64,000 nucleotides of DNA from assembly GCF_019583405.1 (NCBI RefSeq), contig NZ_SZUU01000005.1, positions 124,001-188,000 on the forward strand. Direction: 5' to 3'. A program made the position numbers and the translations under genes. This DNA is from Bacteroides fragilis. Its GTDB lineage: Bacteria; Bacteroidota; Bacteroidia; Bacteroidales; Bacteroidaceae. How positions within the stretch are numbered: position 1 is the stretch's first letter; every line of letters starts with the position of its first letter. Below are positions 17,256-27,219 of the stretch, piece after piece. The notes beneath the pieces were generated by a model, which ran no database searches, had not been told where the DNA came from, and saw only the letters and a list, made by a program, of their open reading frames with translations.

Positions 17256-17296
17256 TTCCTGTTTTTTTCTTATCATTTCTTTTTTTTCTCTAATAT

Positions 17297-17327
17297 TTTG
17301 TAGTCGAACAGATTATTTATATCTTTG
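17297..17327 (+). promoter_or_regulatory. Promoter of the rimP-nusA-infB-suf unit
   Basis: TTTG at 17297-17300 and TATCTTTG at 17320-17327, spaced 19 nt, form a consensus Bacteroides promoter. The bases after it (CACCCGAAA) are shared with the gpmI promoter. Start near 17334 gives a leader of about 60 nt before rimP. Confidence 0.8.
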
Positions 17328-17392
17328 CACCCGAAACGGATGAAAGGTGGAGGGGCGATTAAGCTCCTTTTTTTGTTCTTAATAGTTAATCA

Positions 17393-17860
17393 ATGATAGA
17401 AAAAAGAACTGTTTGTCAGATTGTTGAAGAGTGGCTGGAGGGAAAAGACTATTTTCTGGTAGAAGTGACCGTCAGCCCTGATGACAAAATTGTGGTCGAA
17501 ATTGACCATGCAGAAGGGGTTTGGATTGAAGACTGTGTGGAGCTGAGTCGCTTCATTGAGTCGAAACTGAACCGTGAAGAGGAAGATTATGAGCTGGAAG
17601 TAGGTTCTGCCGGAATCGGACAGCCATTTAAAGTATTGCAACAGTACTATAACCACATCGGCCTGGAGGTGGAAGTACTGACTAAAGGCGGACGCAAACT
17701 GAGCGGGGTCTTGAAAGATGCCGATGAAGAAAAGTTTGTTGTGACCGTACAAAAGAAAGTAAAACCCGAAGGAGCCAAACGTCCTCAGTTGGTAGAAGAG
17801 GATGAAACCTTCACCTATGATGATATAAAATATACTAAATACTTAATTAGTTTTAAATAA
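17393..17860 (+). CDS. rimP: Ribosome maturation factor RimP
   Basis: A 155-residue cytoplasmic protein needed for 30S subunit maturation. The N-terminal domain carries DYFLVEVTVSPDDKIVVEID and the conserved DCVELSRFIESKLNREEEDYELEVGSAGIG stretch, where other species have the EVSSPG turn. The C-terminal Sm-like domain includes GRKLSGVLKDADEEKFVVTV. Position directly before nusA (2-bp gap) and infB is the classic arrangement. It is the first gene after the promoter at 17297-17327. Confidence 0.95.
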   Translation: MIEKRTVCQIVEEWLEGKDYFLVEVTVSPDDKIVVEIDHAEGVWIEDCVELSRFIESKLNREEEDYELEVGSAGIGQPFKVLQQYYNHIGLEVEVLTKGGRKLSGVLKDADEEKFVVTVQKKVKPEGAKRPQLVEEDETFTYDDIKYTKYLISFK

Positions 17861-17862
17861 TT

Positions 17863-19125
17863 ATGGCCAAGAAAGAAGAAACAATCAGCTTGATTGATAC
17901 ATTTTCGGAATTTAAGGAACTGAAGAATATCGATAGAACCACGATGGTAAGCGTGCTTGAAGAGTCGTTCCGTAGTGTGATCGCGAAAATGTTTGGCACT
18001 GATGAAAATTACGACGTAATTGTGAACCCGGATAAGGGTGACTTTGAAATATGGCGTAACCGTGAGGTAGTGGCAGACGAGGATTTGACTAACCCGAATA
18101 TGCAAATTTCGTTGACTGAAGCACAAAAAATCGATGCTTCTTACGAAGTGGGTGAAGAAGTAACCGATGAAGTGATTTTCGCTAAGTTCGGTCGCCGTGC
18201 TATTTTGAATCTTCGTCAGACACTGGCTTCTAAAATTCTTGAGCTTGAAAAGGACAGTATTTATAATAAATACATTGACAAAGTAGGTACTATCATCAAC
18301 GCAGAAGTATATCAGATCTGGAAAAAAGAGATGTTGCTGCTTGACGATGAAGGAAACGAGTTATTGTTGCCGAAAACAGAGCAGATACCAAGCGATTTTT
18401 ATCGTAAAGGAGAAACTGCCCGTGCAGTGGTGGCACGCGTGGACAACAAAAACAACAATCCGAAGATCATCCTCTCGCGTACTTCTCCGGTTTTCCTGCA
18501 GCGCTTGTTCGAGATGGAAGTACCTGAAATAAACGATGGCTTGATTACCATCAAAAAGATTGCCCGTATTCCCGGTGAACGTGCTAAGATTGCGGTAGAA
18601 TCTTATGATGACAGAATTGATCCCGTAGGAGCCTGTGTAGGTGTAAAGGGAAGTCGTATTCATGGCATCGTACGTGAACTTCGCAATGAAAACATTGATG
18701 TGATTAATTATACATCAAATATTTCATTGTTTATCCAGCGTGCTTTAAGCCCGGCCAAAATCTCTTCTATTCGGTTGAATGAAGAAGAACGTAAAGCTGA
18801 GGTATTCCTGAAACCGGAAGAGGTATCGTTGGCTATTGGTAAAGGCGGTTTGAATATCAAACTGGCCAGTATGTTGACCGAGTACACCATCGACGTGTTC
18901 CGTGAGTTGGATGAAAACGCGCAGGATGAAGACATTTATCTGGATGAATTCAGAGATGAAATCGACGGATGGGTGATTGATGCTATTAAAGCAATTGGCA
19001 TTGATACGGCTAAGTCCGTATTGACTGCACCTCGCGAAATGCTGATTGAAAAAACGGATCTGGAAGAAGAGACGGTGGACGAGGTATTACGCATTTTGAA
19101 ATCGGAGTTTGAAGATAATGAATAA
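17863..19125 (+). CDS. nusA: Transcription termination/antitermination factor NusA
   Basis: A 420-residue protein that binds RNA polymerase and nascent RNA to control pausing and termination. The N-terminal polymerase-binding domain (about 1-130) has ALEESF-like residues (VSVLEESFRSVIAKMFG). An S1 domain (about 135-200, VGTIINAEVYQIWKKEMLL) and two KH domains follow, with GVKGSRIHGIVRELRNENID and IGKGGLNIKLAS visible. A short acidic C-terminal tail replaces the repeat domains of E. coli, as usual in Bacteroidetes. It is separated from infB by 120 bp containing repeats. Confidence 0.97.
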   Translation: MAKKEETISLIDTFSEFKELKNIDRTTMVSVLEESFRSVIAKMFGTDENYDVIVNPDKGDFEIWRNREVVADEDLTNPNMQISLTEAQKIDASYEVGEEVTDEVIFAKFGRRAILNLRQTLASKILELEKDSIYNKYIDKVGTIINAEVYQIWKKEMLLLDDEGNELLLPKTEQIPSDFYRKGETARAVVARVDNKNNNPKIILSRTSPVFLQRLFEMEVPEINDGLITIKKIARIPGERAKIAVESYDDRIDPVGACVGVKGSRIHGIVRELRNENIDVINYTSNISLFIQRALSPAKISSIRLNEEERKAEVFLKPEEVSLAIGKGGLNIKLASMLTEYTIDVFRELDENAQDEDIYLDEFRDEIDGWVIDAIKAIGIDTAKSVLTAPREMLIEKTDLEEETVDEVLRILKSEFEDNE

Positions 19126-19138
19126 TAGATCAATGCGA

Positions 19139-19196
19139 TGATGTGCCGATATGCCAATAAACAGAAAGGGCGTATAGGAATTGGCACATTGGCATA
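19139..19196. repeat. TGCCAAT repeat cluster between nusA and infB
   Basis: TGCCAAT at 19152-19158 faces two ATTGGCA copies (19180-19186 and 19188-19194); a GTGCC at 19143 extends the symmetry. The set can form alternative hairpins. There is no T-run, so full termination before infB is unlikely. It may be a dispersed intergenic repeat or a processing site. Confidence 0.5.
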
Positions 19197-19245
19197 TTGA
19201 ACGATTATCAAATTATTCTTTCTCCATTATTCTTTAAATTAAAGT

Positions 19246-22200
19246 ATGACGATAAGGTTAAACAAAGTTACAAGAGATTTAAATGTAGGAATCGCGACGG
19301 TAGTTGAGTTCTTGCAAAAGAAGGGGTATACCGTTGAGGCAAACCCGAATACGAAAATTACCGAGGAGCAGTATGCAATGCTCGTGAAAGAGTTCAGCAC
19401 AGATAAGAACCTTAGACTTGAATCGGAACGTTTCATTCAGGAACGTCAAAACAAAGATCGCAATAAGGCATCTGTTTCTATTGATGGTTATAATAAGAAA
19501 GAACCGGAGAAGGCCGTTGCTGACGATGTGATTAAGACGGTCATTCCGGAAGATGTACGTCCGAAGTTTAAACCTGTCGGAAAAATAGATTTAGATAAAC
19601 TGAACCGGAGAACTGAAAAAGAGCCGGTGAAAGAAGAACCGAAACCACAACCTGTAGTAGCTACTGAAGAAAAGAAGGTAGCGGAAGAGGTTAAGCCTGT
19701 TGTCAACGAAGTGAAAAAAGAAGAAGTCGCTACGGCTCCTGTTGCTTCGGAATCGAAATCGGTGAAAGAAGAACCGAAACCGGTGGTGGTTGAAAAGCCT
19801 GCAGAAACAGAGAAGAAAGTGGTTGAGGAAGTCAAGAAAGAAGAACCCAAAGTCGTGGTATCTCCAGAAAAAACAGAGAAGAAAGAAGAGAAACCGGTAG
19901 CAGAAGCACCGGCTACTCCAGTAGAGAAGGAAGAGGAGGGCGTATTTAAGATTCGTCCGACTGAGTTTGTATCTAAGATTAATGTTATCGGACAGATTGA
20001 CCTGGCTGCATTGAATCAGTCGACCCGTCCGAAGAAAAAATCGAAAGAAGAAAAACGGAAAGAGCGTGAAGAAAAGGAAAAACTTCGTCAGGATCAGAAG
20101 AAACAGATGAAGGAAGCCATCATCAAGGAAATCCGTAAAGAAGATAATAAACAAGCTAAAGTAGCCGGTAAAGAAAATCTTGATCCCAACGGTAAGAAGA
20201 AACGTAACCGCATCAACAACAATAAAGAAAAAGTAGATGTGAACAACGTTGCTTCTAACTTTGCGCATCCCACTCCAAACAGTGAGCGTACCAATAATAA
20301 CCGTGGAGGAAATCAGCAAGGTGGCGGCGGACAAAACAGAAACCGTAACAACAATAATAAAGATCGCTTTAAGAAGCCTGTAGTGAAGCAGGAAGTGAGC
20401 GAAGAAGATGTAGCAAAGCAGGTAAAAGAAACTTTGGCTCGTCTGACAAGTAAAGGTAAGAACAAAGGAGCCAAATATCGCAAGGAGAAACGTGATTTGG
20501 TATCGAACCGTATGCAGGAACTGGAAGATCAGGAGATGGCAGAAAGCAAGGTACTGAAATTGACAGAATTCGTGACTGCCAATGAATTGGCCAGTATGAT
20601 GAATGTATCTGTTAATCAGGTTATCGGAACTTGTATGAGTATAGGTATGATGGTTTCTATCAACCAGCGTCTGGATGCGGAAACAATCAACCTTGTTGCT
20701 GAAGAATTCGGATTTAAGACCGAATATGTCAGTGCGGAGGTAGCTCAGGCCATTGTTGAAGAGGAAGATGCTCCGGAAGATCTGGAACACCGTGCTCCGA
20801 TTGTTACAGTCATGGGTCACGTAGACCACGGTAAAACTTCATTGCTTGACTATATCCGTAAGGCAAATGTAATTGCGGGTGAAGCCGGAGGTATCACACA
20901 GCATATCGGTGCATATCACGTTACATTGGAGGACGGACGTAAGATTACATTCCTTGATACTCCGGGTCACGAAGCGTTTACAGCAATGCGTGCCCGTGGT
21001 GCGAAGGTAACGGACATTGCGATTATTATTGTAGCTGCCGATGATGATGTAATGCCTCAAACTAAAGAAGCTATCAATCATGCTGCGGCTGCGGGTGTTC
21101 CTATTGTATTTGCTATTAATAAGATTGATAAACCCCATGCTAATCCGGAGAAAATTAAAGAGACACTGGCTCAGATGAATTATCTCGTAGAAGAGTGGGG
21201 GGGTAAATACCAGTCGCAGGATATTTCGGCCAAGAAAGGTCTCGGAGTACCCGAACTGATGGAGAAAGTCCTTTTGGAGGCAGAAATGCTCGATTTGAAG
21301 GCAAATCCGAACCGCAATGCTACGGGTTCAATTATTGAATCAACTCTGGACAAGGGACGTGGATATGTTGCTACTGTATTGGTTTCCAATGGTACGCTGA
21401 AGGTAGGTGATATTGTGCTTGCCGGAACAAGTTACGGCCGTGTAAAGGCTATGTTCAATGAACGTAATCAACGCGTAACACAAGCTGGACCTTCGGAACC
21501 GGTATTGATTCTCGGTTTAAATGGGGCTCCTGCCGCAGGTGACACATTCCATGTGATTGAGACTGATCAAGAGGCCCGTGAAATTGCCAATAAGCGTGAA
21601 CAATTGCAGCGTGAACAGGGATTGCGTACTCAGAAGCTGTTGACTCTCGATGAAGTGGGGCGTCGTATTGCTTTGGGTAACTTCCAGGAACTGAACGTAA
21701 TTGTGAAAGGTGATGTGGACGGCTCTATCGAAGCATTGAGTGATTCGTTGATCAAGTTGTCTACCGAACAGATTCAGGTTAATGTGATCCACAAGGCTGT
21801 AGGTCAGATTTCAGAATCAGATGTGACATTGGCAGCTGCTTCAGATGCTATTATCATTGGATTCCAGGTGCGTCCGTCAGCTTCAGCGCGCAAGTTTGCC
21901 GAGCAGGAAGGAGTAGATATACGTTTGTATTCTGTAATTTACGCTGCTATCGAAGAGGTGAAGGCTGCTATGGAAGGTATGCTTGCTCCGGAAGTGAAAG
22001 AGGTGGTGACTGCTACTATCGAAGTGCGTGAGGTATTCCACATTACTAAGGTGGGTACTGTGGCCGGTGCCGTTGTGAAAGAAGGCAAGGTGAAACGTTC
22101 GGATAAGGCTCGTCTGATCCGTGATGGTATCGTAATCTTCTCAGGTTCTATTAATGCCTTGAAGCGCTTTAAAGATGATGTGAAGGAAGTAGGTACAAAC

Positions 22201-22296
22201 TTTGAATGTGGTATCAGCCTTGTCAACTACAACGATTTGAAGGTAGGGGATATGATTGAAACTTACGAAGAAGTAGAAGTGAAGCAAACTTTATAA
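19246..22296 (+). CDS. infB: Translation initiation factor IF-2
   Basis: A 1016-residue GTPase that delivers initiator tRNA to the ribosome. An N-terminal IF2N-like segment (1-60) is followed by a long low-complexity region (about 90-400) rich in Lys, Glu, Pro and Val, then Asn/Gly-rich stretches. A second IF2N-like domain precedes the GTPase domain (about 515-690), with [11 protein letters not shown] (G1), DTPGHEA (G3) and NKIDKP (G4). C-terminal domains II to IV follow, including [20 protein letters not shown]. The length is large because of the disordered region, which is typical of Bacteroidetes. A hairpin with T-run follows the stop. Confidence 0.98.
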   Translation: MTIRLNKVTRDLNVGIATVVEFLQKKGYTVEANPNTKITEEQYAMLVKEFSTDKNLRLESERFIQERQNKDRNKASVSIDGYNKKEPEKAVADDVIKTVIPEDVRPKFKPVGKIDLDKLNRRTEKEPVKEEPKPQPVVATEEKKVAEEVKPVVNEVKKEEVATAPVASESKSVKEEPKPVVVEKPAETEKKVVEEVKKEEPKVVVSPEKTEKKEEKPVAEAPATPVEKEEEGVFKIRPTEFVSKINVIGQIDLAALNQSTRPKKKSKEEKRKEREEKEKLRQDQKKQMKEAIIKEIRKEDNKQAKVAGKENLDPNGKKKRNRINNNKEKVDVNNVASNFAHPTPNSERTNNNRGGNQQGGGGQNRNRNNNNKDRFKKPVVKQEVSEEDVAKQVKETLARLTSKGKNKGAKYRKEKRDLVSNRMQELEDQEMAESKVLKLTEFVTANELASMMNVSVNQVIGTCMSIGMMVSINQRLDAETINLVAEEFGFKTEYVSAEVAQAIVEEEDAPEDLEHRAPIVTVMGHVDHGKTSLLDYIRKANVIAGEAGGITQHIGAYHVTLEDGRKITFLDTPGHEAFTAMRARGAKVTDIAIIIVAADDDVMPQTKEAINHAAAAGVPIVFAINKIDKPHANPEKIKETLAQMNYLVEEWGGKYQSQDISAKKGLGVPELMEKVLLEAEMLDLKANPNRNATGSIIESTLDKGRGYVATVLVSNGTLKVGDIVLAGTSYGRVKAMFNERNQRVTQAGPSEPVLILGLNGAPAAGDTFHVIETDQEAREIANKREQLQREQGLRTQKLLTLDEVGRRIALGNFQELNVIVKGDVDGSIEALSDSLIKLSTEQIQVNVIHKAVGQISESDVTLAAASDAIIIGFQVRPSASARKFAEQEGVDIRLYSVIYAAIEEVKAAMEGMLAPEVKEVVTATIEVREVFHITKVGTVAGAVVKEGKVKRSDKARLIRDGIVIFSGSINALKRFKDDVKEVGTNFECGISLVNYNDLKVGDMIETYEEVEVKQTL

Positions 22297-22318
22297 TTCT
22301 CACGAAACTGAAAATATA

Positions 22319-22357
22319 CGGAGGCACAGAGTGATTACAACTCCGTGTCTCCGTTTT
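22319..22357 (+). terminator. Hairpin with T-run between infB and cvpA
   Basis: A 14-bp stem from CGGAGgCACaGAGT (22319-22332) and ACTCcGTGtCTCCG (22340-22353), with one mismatch and one G-U pair, is followed by TTTTCGTTTT. Lying 13 bp before the cvpA start inside a co-directional unit, it is more likely a partial terminator or attenuator than an operon end. Confidence 0.6.
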
Positions 22358-22370
22358 CGTTTTACATAGA

Positions 22371-22874
22371 ATGACTACCATAGATATTATCATACTGATT
22401 GCCCTTGGAGCCGGTGTTATTATCGGATTTATGAAAGGCTTTATTCGGCAGCTTGCCTCCATACTTGGATTGATTGTGGGGTTGCTGGCGGCAAAAGCTT
22501 TGTATACTTCACTGGCTGTAAAGTTATGTCCTACAGTGACAGATTCCATGACTGTGGCACAGATATTGGCATTTGTCATTATTTGGATAGCTGTACCATT
22601 AATCTTTACGTTAGTGGCTTCAGTGTTGACAAAGGCGATGGAGGCAGTTTCGCTTGGCTGGCTGAATCGTTTGCTTGGAGCCGGACTTGGAGCCTTGAAA
22701 TATCTTTTACTGGTGAGTCTGGTTGTCTGTGTCATTCAATTCATAGATACAGATAGCCAGTTGATTAGTCAAACAAAGAAGGAGGAATCCTTGTTATATT
22801 ATCCTATGGAAAGGTTTGCGGGAATGTTCTTTCCCGCAGCAAAAGAGGTTACACAACAATATATACTCAAATAA
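22371..22874 (+). CDS. CvpA family membrane protein
   Basis: A 167-residue inner-membrane protein with about four hydrophobic segments. The CvpA/colicin V production family start is evident ([30 protein letters not shown]), with the GFxKGFxRQ core. The conserved segment [22 protein letters not shown] is also present. Its exact molecular role is unclear in all bacteria. It ends 2 bp before sufB and so is cotranscribed with the Fe-S assembly genes. Confidence 0.85.
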   Translation: MTTIDIIILIALGAGVIIGFMKGFIRQLASILGLIVGLLAAKALYTSLAVKLCPTVTDSMTVAQILAFVIIWIAVPLIFTLVASVLTKAMEAVSLGWLNRLLGAGLGALKYLLLVSLVVCVIQFIDTDSQLISQTKKEESLLYYPMERFAGMFFPAAKEVTQQYILK

Positions 22875-22876
22875 AA

Positions 22877-24334
22877 ATGATGCAACAAGAAGAACCCAAT
22901 AAATATGTAAAAGAACTCACGCAGGAGAAGTACAAATATGGCTTCACTACGGAGGTACATACAGATATCATAGAGAAGGGACTCAATGAAGACGTAGTGC
23001 GGCTTATCTCGTCTAAAAAGAACGAGCCGGACTGGTTGTTGGAATTCCGTCTGAAAGCCTATCGTCATTGGCTGACACTGGAGATGCCTACCTGGGCACA
23101 CTTGCGTATACCTGAGATTGACTATCAGGCCATTTCGTATTATGCCGACCCTACAAAGAAGAAAGAAGGTCCGAAGAGTATGGATGAAGTTGATCCGGAA
23201 CTAATAAAGACATTCAATAAACTGGGTATTCCTTTGGAAGAGCAAATGGCACTGAGCGGTATGGCTGTGGATGCAGTGATGGATTCAGTATCTGTGAAAA
23301 CGACCTTTAAGGAAACACTGATGGAGAAAGGTATTATCTTTTGTTCGTTCAGTGAAGCAGTGCGTGAACATCCCGACCTGGTGAAGAAGTATCTTGGATC
23401 TGTAGTAGGTTATCGGGATAACTTTTTTGCAGCATTAAATTCTGCGGTATTTTCAGACGGTTCTTTCGTTTATATACCCAAAGGGGTACGTTGTCCGATG
23501 GAGCTTTCCACATACTTCCGTATCAACGCAGCCAATACCGGGCAGTTCGAACGTACATTAATCGTAGCAGATGACGATAGCTATGTTTCCTATCTGGAAG
23601 GTTGCACCGCCCCAATGCGGGACGAGAATCAATTACATGCCGCTATTGTCGAGATTGTGGTACACGATCGTGCAGAAGTAAAATACAGTACCGTTCAGAA
23701 TTGGTATCCGGGTGATGCCGAAGGTAAAGGTGGAGTATACAATTTTGTGACGAAACGTGGTAATTGTAAAGGAGTAGATAGCAAACTCTCGTGGACTCAG
23801 GTTGAGACGGGATCAGCCATTACCTGGAAATACCCTTCTTGCATTCTCTCCGGTGATAATTCTACCGCTGAATTTTATTCGGTAGCAGTGACAAACAATT
23901 ACCAACAGGCAGATACAGGAACTAAAATGATTCATTTAGGTAAGAATACCCGTAGTACGATTGTCAGTAAAGGTATATCTGCCGGAAAAAGTGAGAACTC
24001 TTACCGTGGGCTGGTTCGTGTAGCCGAAAAGGCGGATAATGCCCGTAATTATAGCCAGTGTGATTCATTGTTGCTGGGTGATAAGTGTGGTGCACATACT
24101 TTCCCCTACATGGATATTCATAACGAAACAGCAGTTGTTGAACATGAAGCAACTACCAGTAAGATTAGTGAGGATCAGATATTCTATTGTAATCAGCGTG
24201 GCATTTCCACTGAAGATGCCATTGGGCTGATTGTAAACGGCTATGCAAAGGAGGTACTTAATAAACTTCCGATGGAATTTGCTGTAGAAGCTCAGAAGTT
24301 GCTTACGATCTCTCTTGAAGGTAGTGTAGGATAA
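22877..24334 (+). CDS. sufB: Fe-S cluster assembly scaffold SufB
   Basis: A 485-residue cytoplasmic protein that builds Fe-S clusters together with SufC and SufD. It has the family N-terminal segment, the central right-handed beta-helix ([45 protein letters not shown]) and the C-terminal [27 protein letters not shown]. The Cys in the EGCTAP and YCNQRG regions are in conserved positions. The stop overlaps the start of an unrelated outer-membrane-type gene (TAATG) before sufC. Confidence 0.97.
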   Translation: MMQQEEPNKYVKELTQEKYKYGFTTEVHTDIIEKGLNEDVVRLISSKKNEPDWLLEFRLKAYRHWLTLEMPTWAHLRIPEIDYQAISYYADPTKKKEGPKSMDEVDPELIKTFNKLGIPLEEQMALSGMAVDAVMDSVSVKTTFKETLMEKGIIFCSFSEAVREHPDLVKKYLGSVVGYRDNFFAALNSAVFSDGSFVYIPKGVRCPMELSTYFRINAANTGQFERTLIVADDDSYVSYLEGCTAPMRDENQLHAAIVEIVVHDRAEVKYSTVQNWYPGDAEGKGGVYNFVTKRGNCKGVDSKLSWTQVETGSAITWKYPSCILSGDNSTAEFYSVAVTNNYQQADTGTKMIHLGKNTRSTIVSKGISAGKSENSYRGLVRVAEKADNARNYSQCDSLLLGDKCGAHTFPYMDIHNETAVVEHEATTSKISEDQIFYCNQRGISTEDAIGLIVNGYAKEVLNKLPMEFAVEAQKLLTISLEGSVG

Positions 24335-25080
24335 TGGGGTGCAAACGAATTGGTTGGTTATTGATATTCCTGCTTTATGTAGGTATAGCGTTTGCACAGG
24401 ATCTGGATGATCAGGAAAGAAGATGGGCAATCAGTGGCTCTTGGGGAGGAGACTGGCCGATAGTAACAAAGAACACACTTTCGGGAAAAGCTGTTTCTAC
24501 AGGCCATATACATACTTTATTGCTGGAGTATTATATTCCTTATACCCGTTTCTCTTTGAAGGGCGGCTATACAGGTGAAGAGATAAAACTGAATCCCGGT
24601 ATTTCTGCCTCACTGAGCAATCTGGAAGTGGGAGGGCGATACTATTTCCTGCCACAACGTTTTGTGATTCAGCCTTACGGGGGACTCTCCACAGCATGGA
24701 ATCTGTCTCCACGTCGACAATACGGTATAACCAGTGGCAGTTACTACGACCCTTCAAGGCAGGAATTTCGTAAAGACTACGATTGCCGATATCAAGTAAA
24801 AGAACCGCTATTCACTCTCTCTCCGGTGATAGGGGCCGATATATATTTTCTTTCATGTCTTGCTTTCACTCTGGAGTATAATTTCCGGATGGGCATTGCC
24901 GGAAGAATGAATGGAGAAGTAGAGAAGACTAATTCCCGGGGGACCGGGATAGTGCGTAGTAGCGGGATGCGGCAGACATTAAGCGTAGGAGTGAAAGTGA
25001 ATTTTCCTTTTACTATTACGCAGACAGACGGCAATTCCATACTGCAATTGTTGGACGAAGTTATTTTTGGAGAAGAATAG
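24334..25080 (+). CDS. Hypothetical outer-membrane beta-barrel protein inside suf operon
   Basis: A 248-residue protein with a signal peptide (residues 1-21, [15 protein letters not shown]) and then alternating aromatic/hydrophobic beta strands ([62 protein letters not shown]). This is typical of a small outer-membrane barrel. I do not recognise a family. The ATG overlaps the sufB stop by one base and sufC follows after 23 bp, so expression with suf is likely. Why an envelope protein is coupled to cytoplasmic Fe-S assembly is unclear; it may be a simple rider or iron-linked. Confidence 0.7.
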   Translation: MGCKRIGWLLIFLLYVGIAFAQDLDDQERRWAISGSWGGDWPIVTKNTLSGKAVSTGHIHTLLLEYYIPYTRFSLKGGYTGEEIKLNPGISASLSNLEVGGRYYFLPQRFVIQPYGGLSTAWNLSPRRQYGITSGSYYDPSRQEFRKDYDCRYQVKEPLFTLSPVIGADIYFLSCLAFTLEYNFRMGIAGRMNGEVEKTNSRGTGIVRSSGMRQTLSVGVKVNFPFTITQTDGNSILQLLDEVIFGEE

Positions 25081-25103
25081 ATAATGAAATAATTGATAAG
25101 ATC

Positions 25104-25856
25104 ATGTTAGAGATAAAAGACCTGCATGCCAGCATTAACGGCAAAGAGATATTGAAAGGCATTAACTTGACGGTGAATCCGGGCGAAGTACATGCCATTA
25201 TGGGACCCAATGGTTCAGGTAAGAGTACGCTTTCTTCTGTTCTGGTAGGTAATCCTGCTTTTGAAGTGACGAAAGGGAGTATTACATTCTACGGTAAGAA
25301 TCTTTTGGAATTAAGTCCTGAAGACCGTAGCCACGAAGGTATCTTCCTTAGTTTTCAGTATCCGGTAGAGATTCCGGGTGTGAGCATGGTTAACTTTATG
25401 CGTGCTGCTGTCAATGAACAGCGTAAATACAAAGGTTTGCCTGCTCTGACAGCCAGTGAGTTCCTGAAGCTGATGCGTGAAAAGCGTGCAGTAGTTGAGT
25501 TGGATAACAAATTGGCAAACCGTTCGGTAAATGAAGGCTTCTCGGGTGGAGAGAAAAAACGTAACGAGATTTTCCAGATGGCTATGCTCGAACCCCGTCT
25601 TAGCATTCTGGACGAGACGGACTCCGGACTCGATATCGATGCGCTTCGTATTGTAGCCGAAGGAGTAAACAAATTGAAGACACCCGATACCAGTTGTATT
25701 GTCATCACTCACTACCAGCGTTTGTTGGATTACATAAAGCCGGATATCGTACATGTGCTCTATAAGGGACGTATTGTGAAGACAGCGGGTCCGGAACTCG
25801 CTCTTGAGCTGGAAGAAAAAGGATACGATTGGATTAAGAAGGAATTAGGAGAATGA
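25104..25856 (+). CDS. sufC: Fe-S assembly ATPase SufC
   Basis: A 250-residue ABC-type ATPase that powers the SufBCD scaffold. It shows Walker [10 protein letters not shown] (residues 34-42), the Q-loop [10 protein letters not shown], the ABC signature [14 protein letters not shown], Walker [13 protein letters not shown], and the switch histidine [11 protein letters not shown]. Like other SufC proteins it lacks its own membrane domain. It overlaps sufD by 4 bp. Confidence 0.98.
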   Translation: MLEIKDLHASINGKEILKGINLTVNPGEVHAIMGPNGSGKSTLSSVLVGNPAFEVTKGSITFYGKNLLELSPEDRSHEGIFLSFQYPVEIPGVSMVNFMRAAVNEQRKYKGLPALTASEFLKLMREKRAVVELDNKLANRSVNEGFSGGEKKRNEIFQMAMLEPRLSILDETDSGLDIDALRIVAEGVNKLKTPDTSCIVITHYQRLLDYIKPDIVHVLYKGRIVKTAGPELALELEEKGYDWIKKELGE

Positions 25857-27208
25857 GTGTGATTATGAATGTAGAACAGCAATACATAGATCTTTTTGCT
25901 CAGTGTGAAGCGATGATCTGTCGTCATAGTGCCGAGCCCATGAATGCTCCCCGGGCGGCAGCTTTTGCTGATTTCGAGCGTCAGGGATTTCCTACACGGA
26001 AGCAGGAAAAGTACAAATACACGGATGTCAGTAAATTCTTCGAGCCGGATTACGGCTTGAATCTGAATCGTCTACCCATTCCGGTGAATCCTTATGAGGT
26101 GTTTAAATGCGATGTTCCGAATATGAGTACCTCATTGTTTTTTGTGGTGAACGATGCATTCTACAATCAGGCACTTCCTAAGTCCGGATTACCTGAGGGA
26201 GTTATTTTCGGCGGTCTGAGAGAAATGGCTGAGCAACATCCGGAACTTGTAAAAAAGTATTACGGTAAGTTGGCAGATACTTCGAAGGATGCAGTAACGG
26301 CCTTTAATACAGCTTTTACTCAAGACGGAGTACTGATGTATGTCCCGAAGAATGTGGTTGTTGATAAACCCATCCAGTTGGTTAATATACTTCGTGCAGA
26401 TGTCAATTTCATGGTAAACCGACGTGTGCTGATTATCCTTGAAGAGGGAGCTCAGGCCCGTTTGCTGGTTTGTGATCATGCCATGGATAATGTAAACTTT
26501 CTGGCAACGCAAGTCATTGAAGTGTTTGCGGAAGAAAACTCTGTTTTCGATCTTTACGAACTGGAAGAGACCCATACCAGCACAGTGCGTTTCAGCAATC
26601 TGTATGTGAAGCAGGGAGCGAATAGCAATGTACTGCTCAATGGGATGACACTTCACAACGGGACAACCCGTAATACGACAGAGGTTACCCTTGCCGGTGA
26701 AGGTGCCGAGATTAATCTTTGTGGCATGGCCATTGCCGATAAGAACCAGCATGTGGACAATAATACTTCGATAGATCATGCTGTGCCGAATTGTACCAGT
26801 AATGAGTTATTCAAGTATGTACTTGATGATCAGTCAGTGGGTGCTTTTGCCGGATTGGTACTTGTACGTCCGGATGCACAACATACCAGTTCTCAGCAGA
26901 CAAACCGTAACCTCTGTGCCACTCGTGATGCCCGTATGTATACTCAGCCACAATTGGAGATATATGCCGATGATGTAAAATGCTCCCATGGAGCTACAGT
27001 AGGTCAATTGGACGAAAATGCTCTCTTCTACATGCGTGCTCGTGGTATTGCAGAGAAGGAAGCCCGTTTGCTGTTGATGTTTGCTTTTGTCAACGAGGTG
27101 ATTGATACCATTCGTTTGGAGGCATTGAAAGATCGCCTGCATTTGTTGGTTGAAAAACGTTTCCGTGGTGAACTGAATAAGTGCCAGGGATGTTCTATTT
27201 GCAAATAA
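25853..27208 (+). CDS. sufD: Fe-S assembly protein SufD
   Basis: A 451-residue partner of SufB and SufC. The beta-helix core is visible ([69 protein letters not shown]), followed by SQQTNRNL and the C-terminal [20 protein letters not shown]. It ends in an unusual cysteine cluster, CQGCSIC. ATG 25853 overlaps sufC's stop (ATGA); ATG 25865 is an alternative that would give a protein four residues shorter. sufS starts 11 bp later. Confidence 0.95.
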   Translation: MSVIMNVEQQYIDLFAQCEAMICRHSAEPMNAPRAAAFADFERQGFPTRKQEKYKYTDVSKFFEPDYGLNLNRLPIPVNPYEVFKCDVPNMSTSLFFVVNDAFYNQALPKSGLPEGVIFGGLREMAEQHPELVKKYYGKLADTSKDAVTAFNTAFTQDGVLMYVPKNVVVDKPIQLVNILRADVNFMVNRRVLIILEEGAQARLLVCDHAMDNVNFLATQVIEVFAEENSVFDLYELEETHTSTVRFSNLYVKQGANSNVLLNGMTLHNGTTRNTTEVTLAGEGAEINLCGMAIADKNQHVDNNTSIDHAVPNCTSNELFKYVLDDQSVGAFAGLVLVRPDAQHTSSQQTNRNLCATRDARMYTQPQLEIYADDVKCSHGATVGQLDENALFYMRARGIAEKEARLLLMFAFVNEVIDTIRLEALKDRLHLLVEKRFRGELNKCQGCSICK

Positions 27209-27219
27209 TCAGTGATAAA

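Noticed and set aside
19591..20829. Long open frame (412 codons) on the minus strand opposite infB
   Set aside because: It mirrors the low-complexity Lys/Glu/Pro region of IF-2, has Phe/Leu/Arg-biased composition and no domain; it is a shadow of infB.
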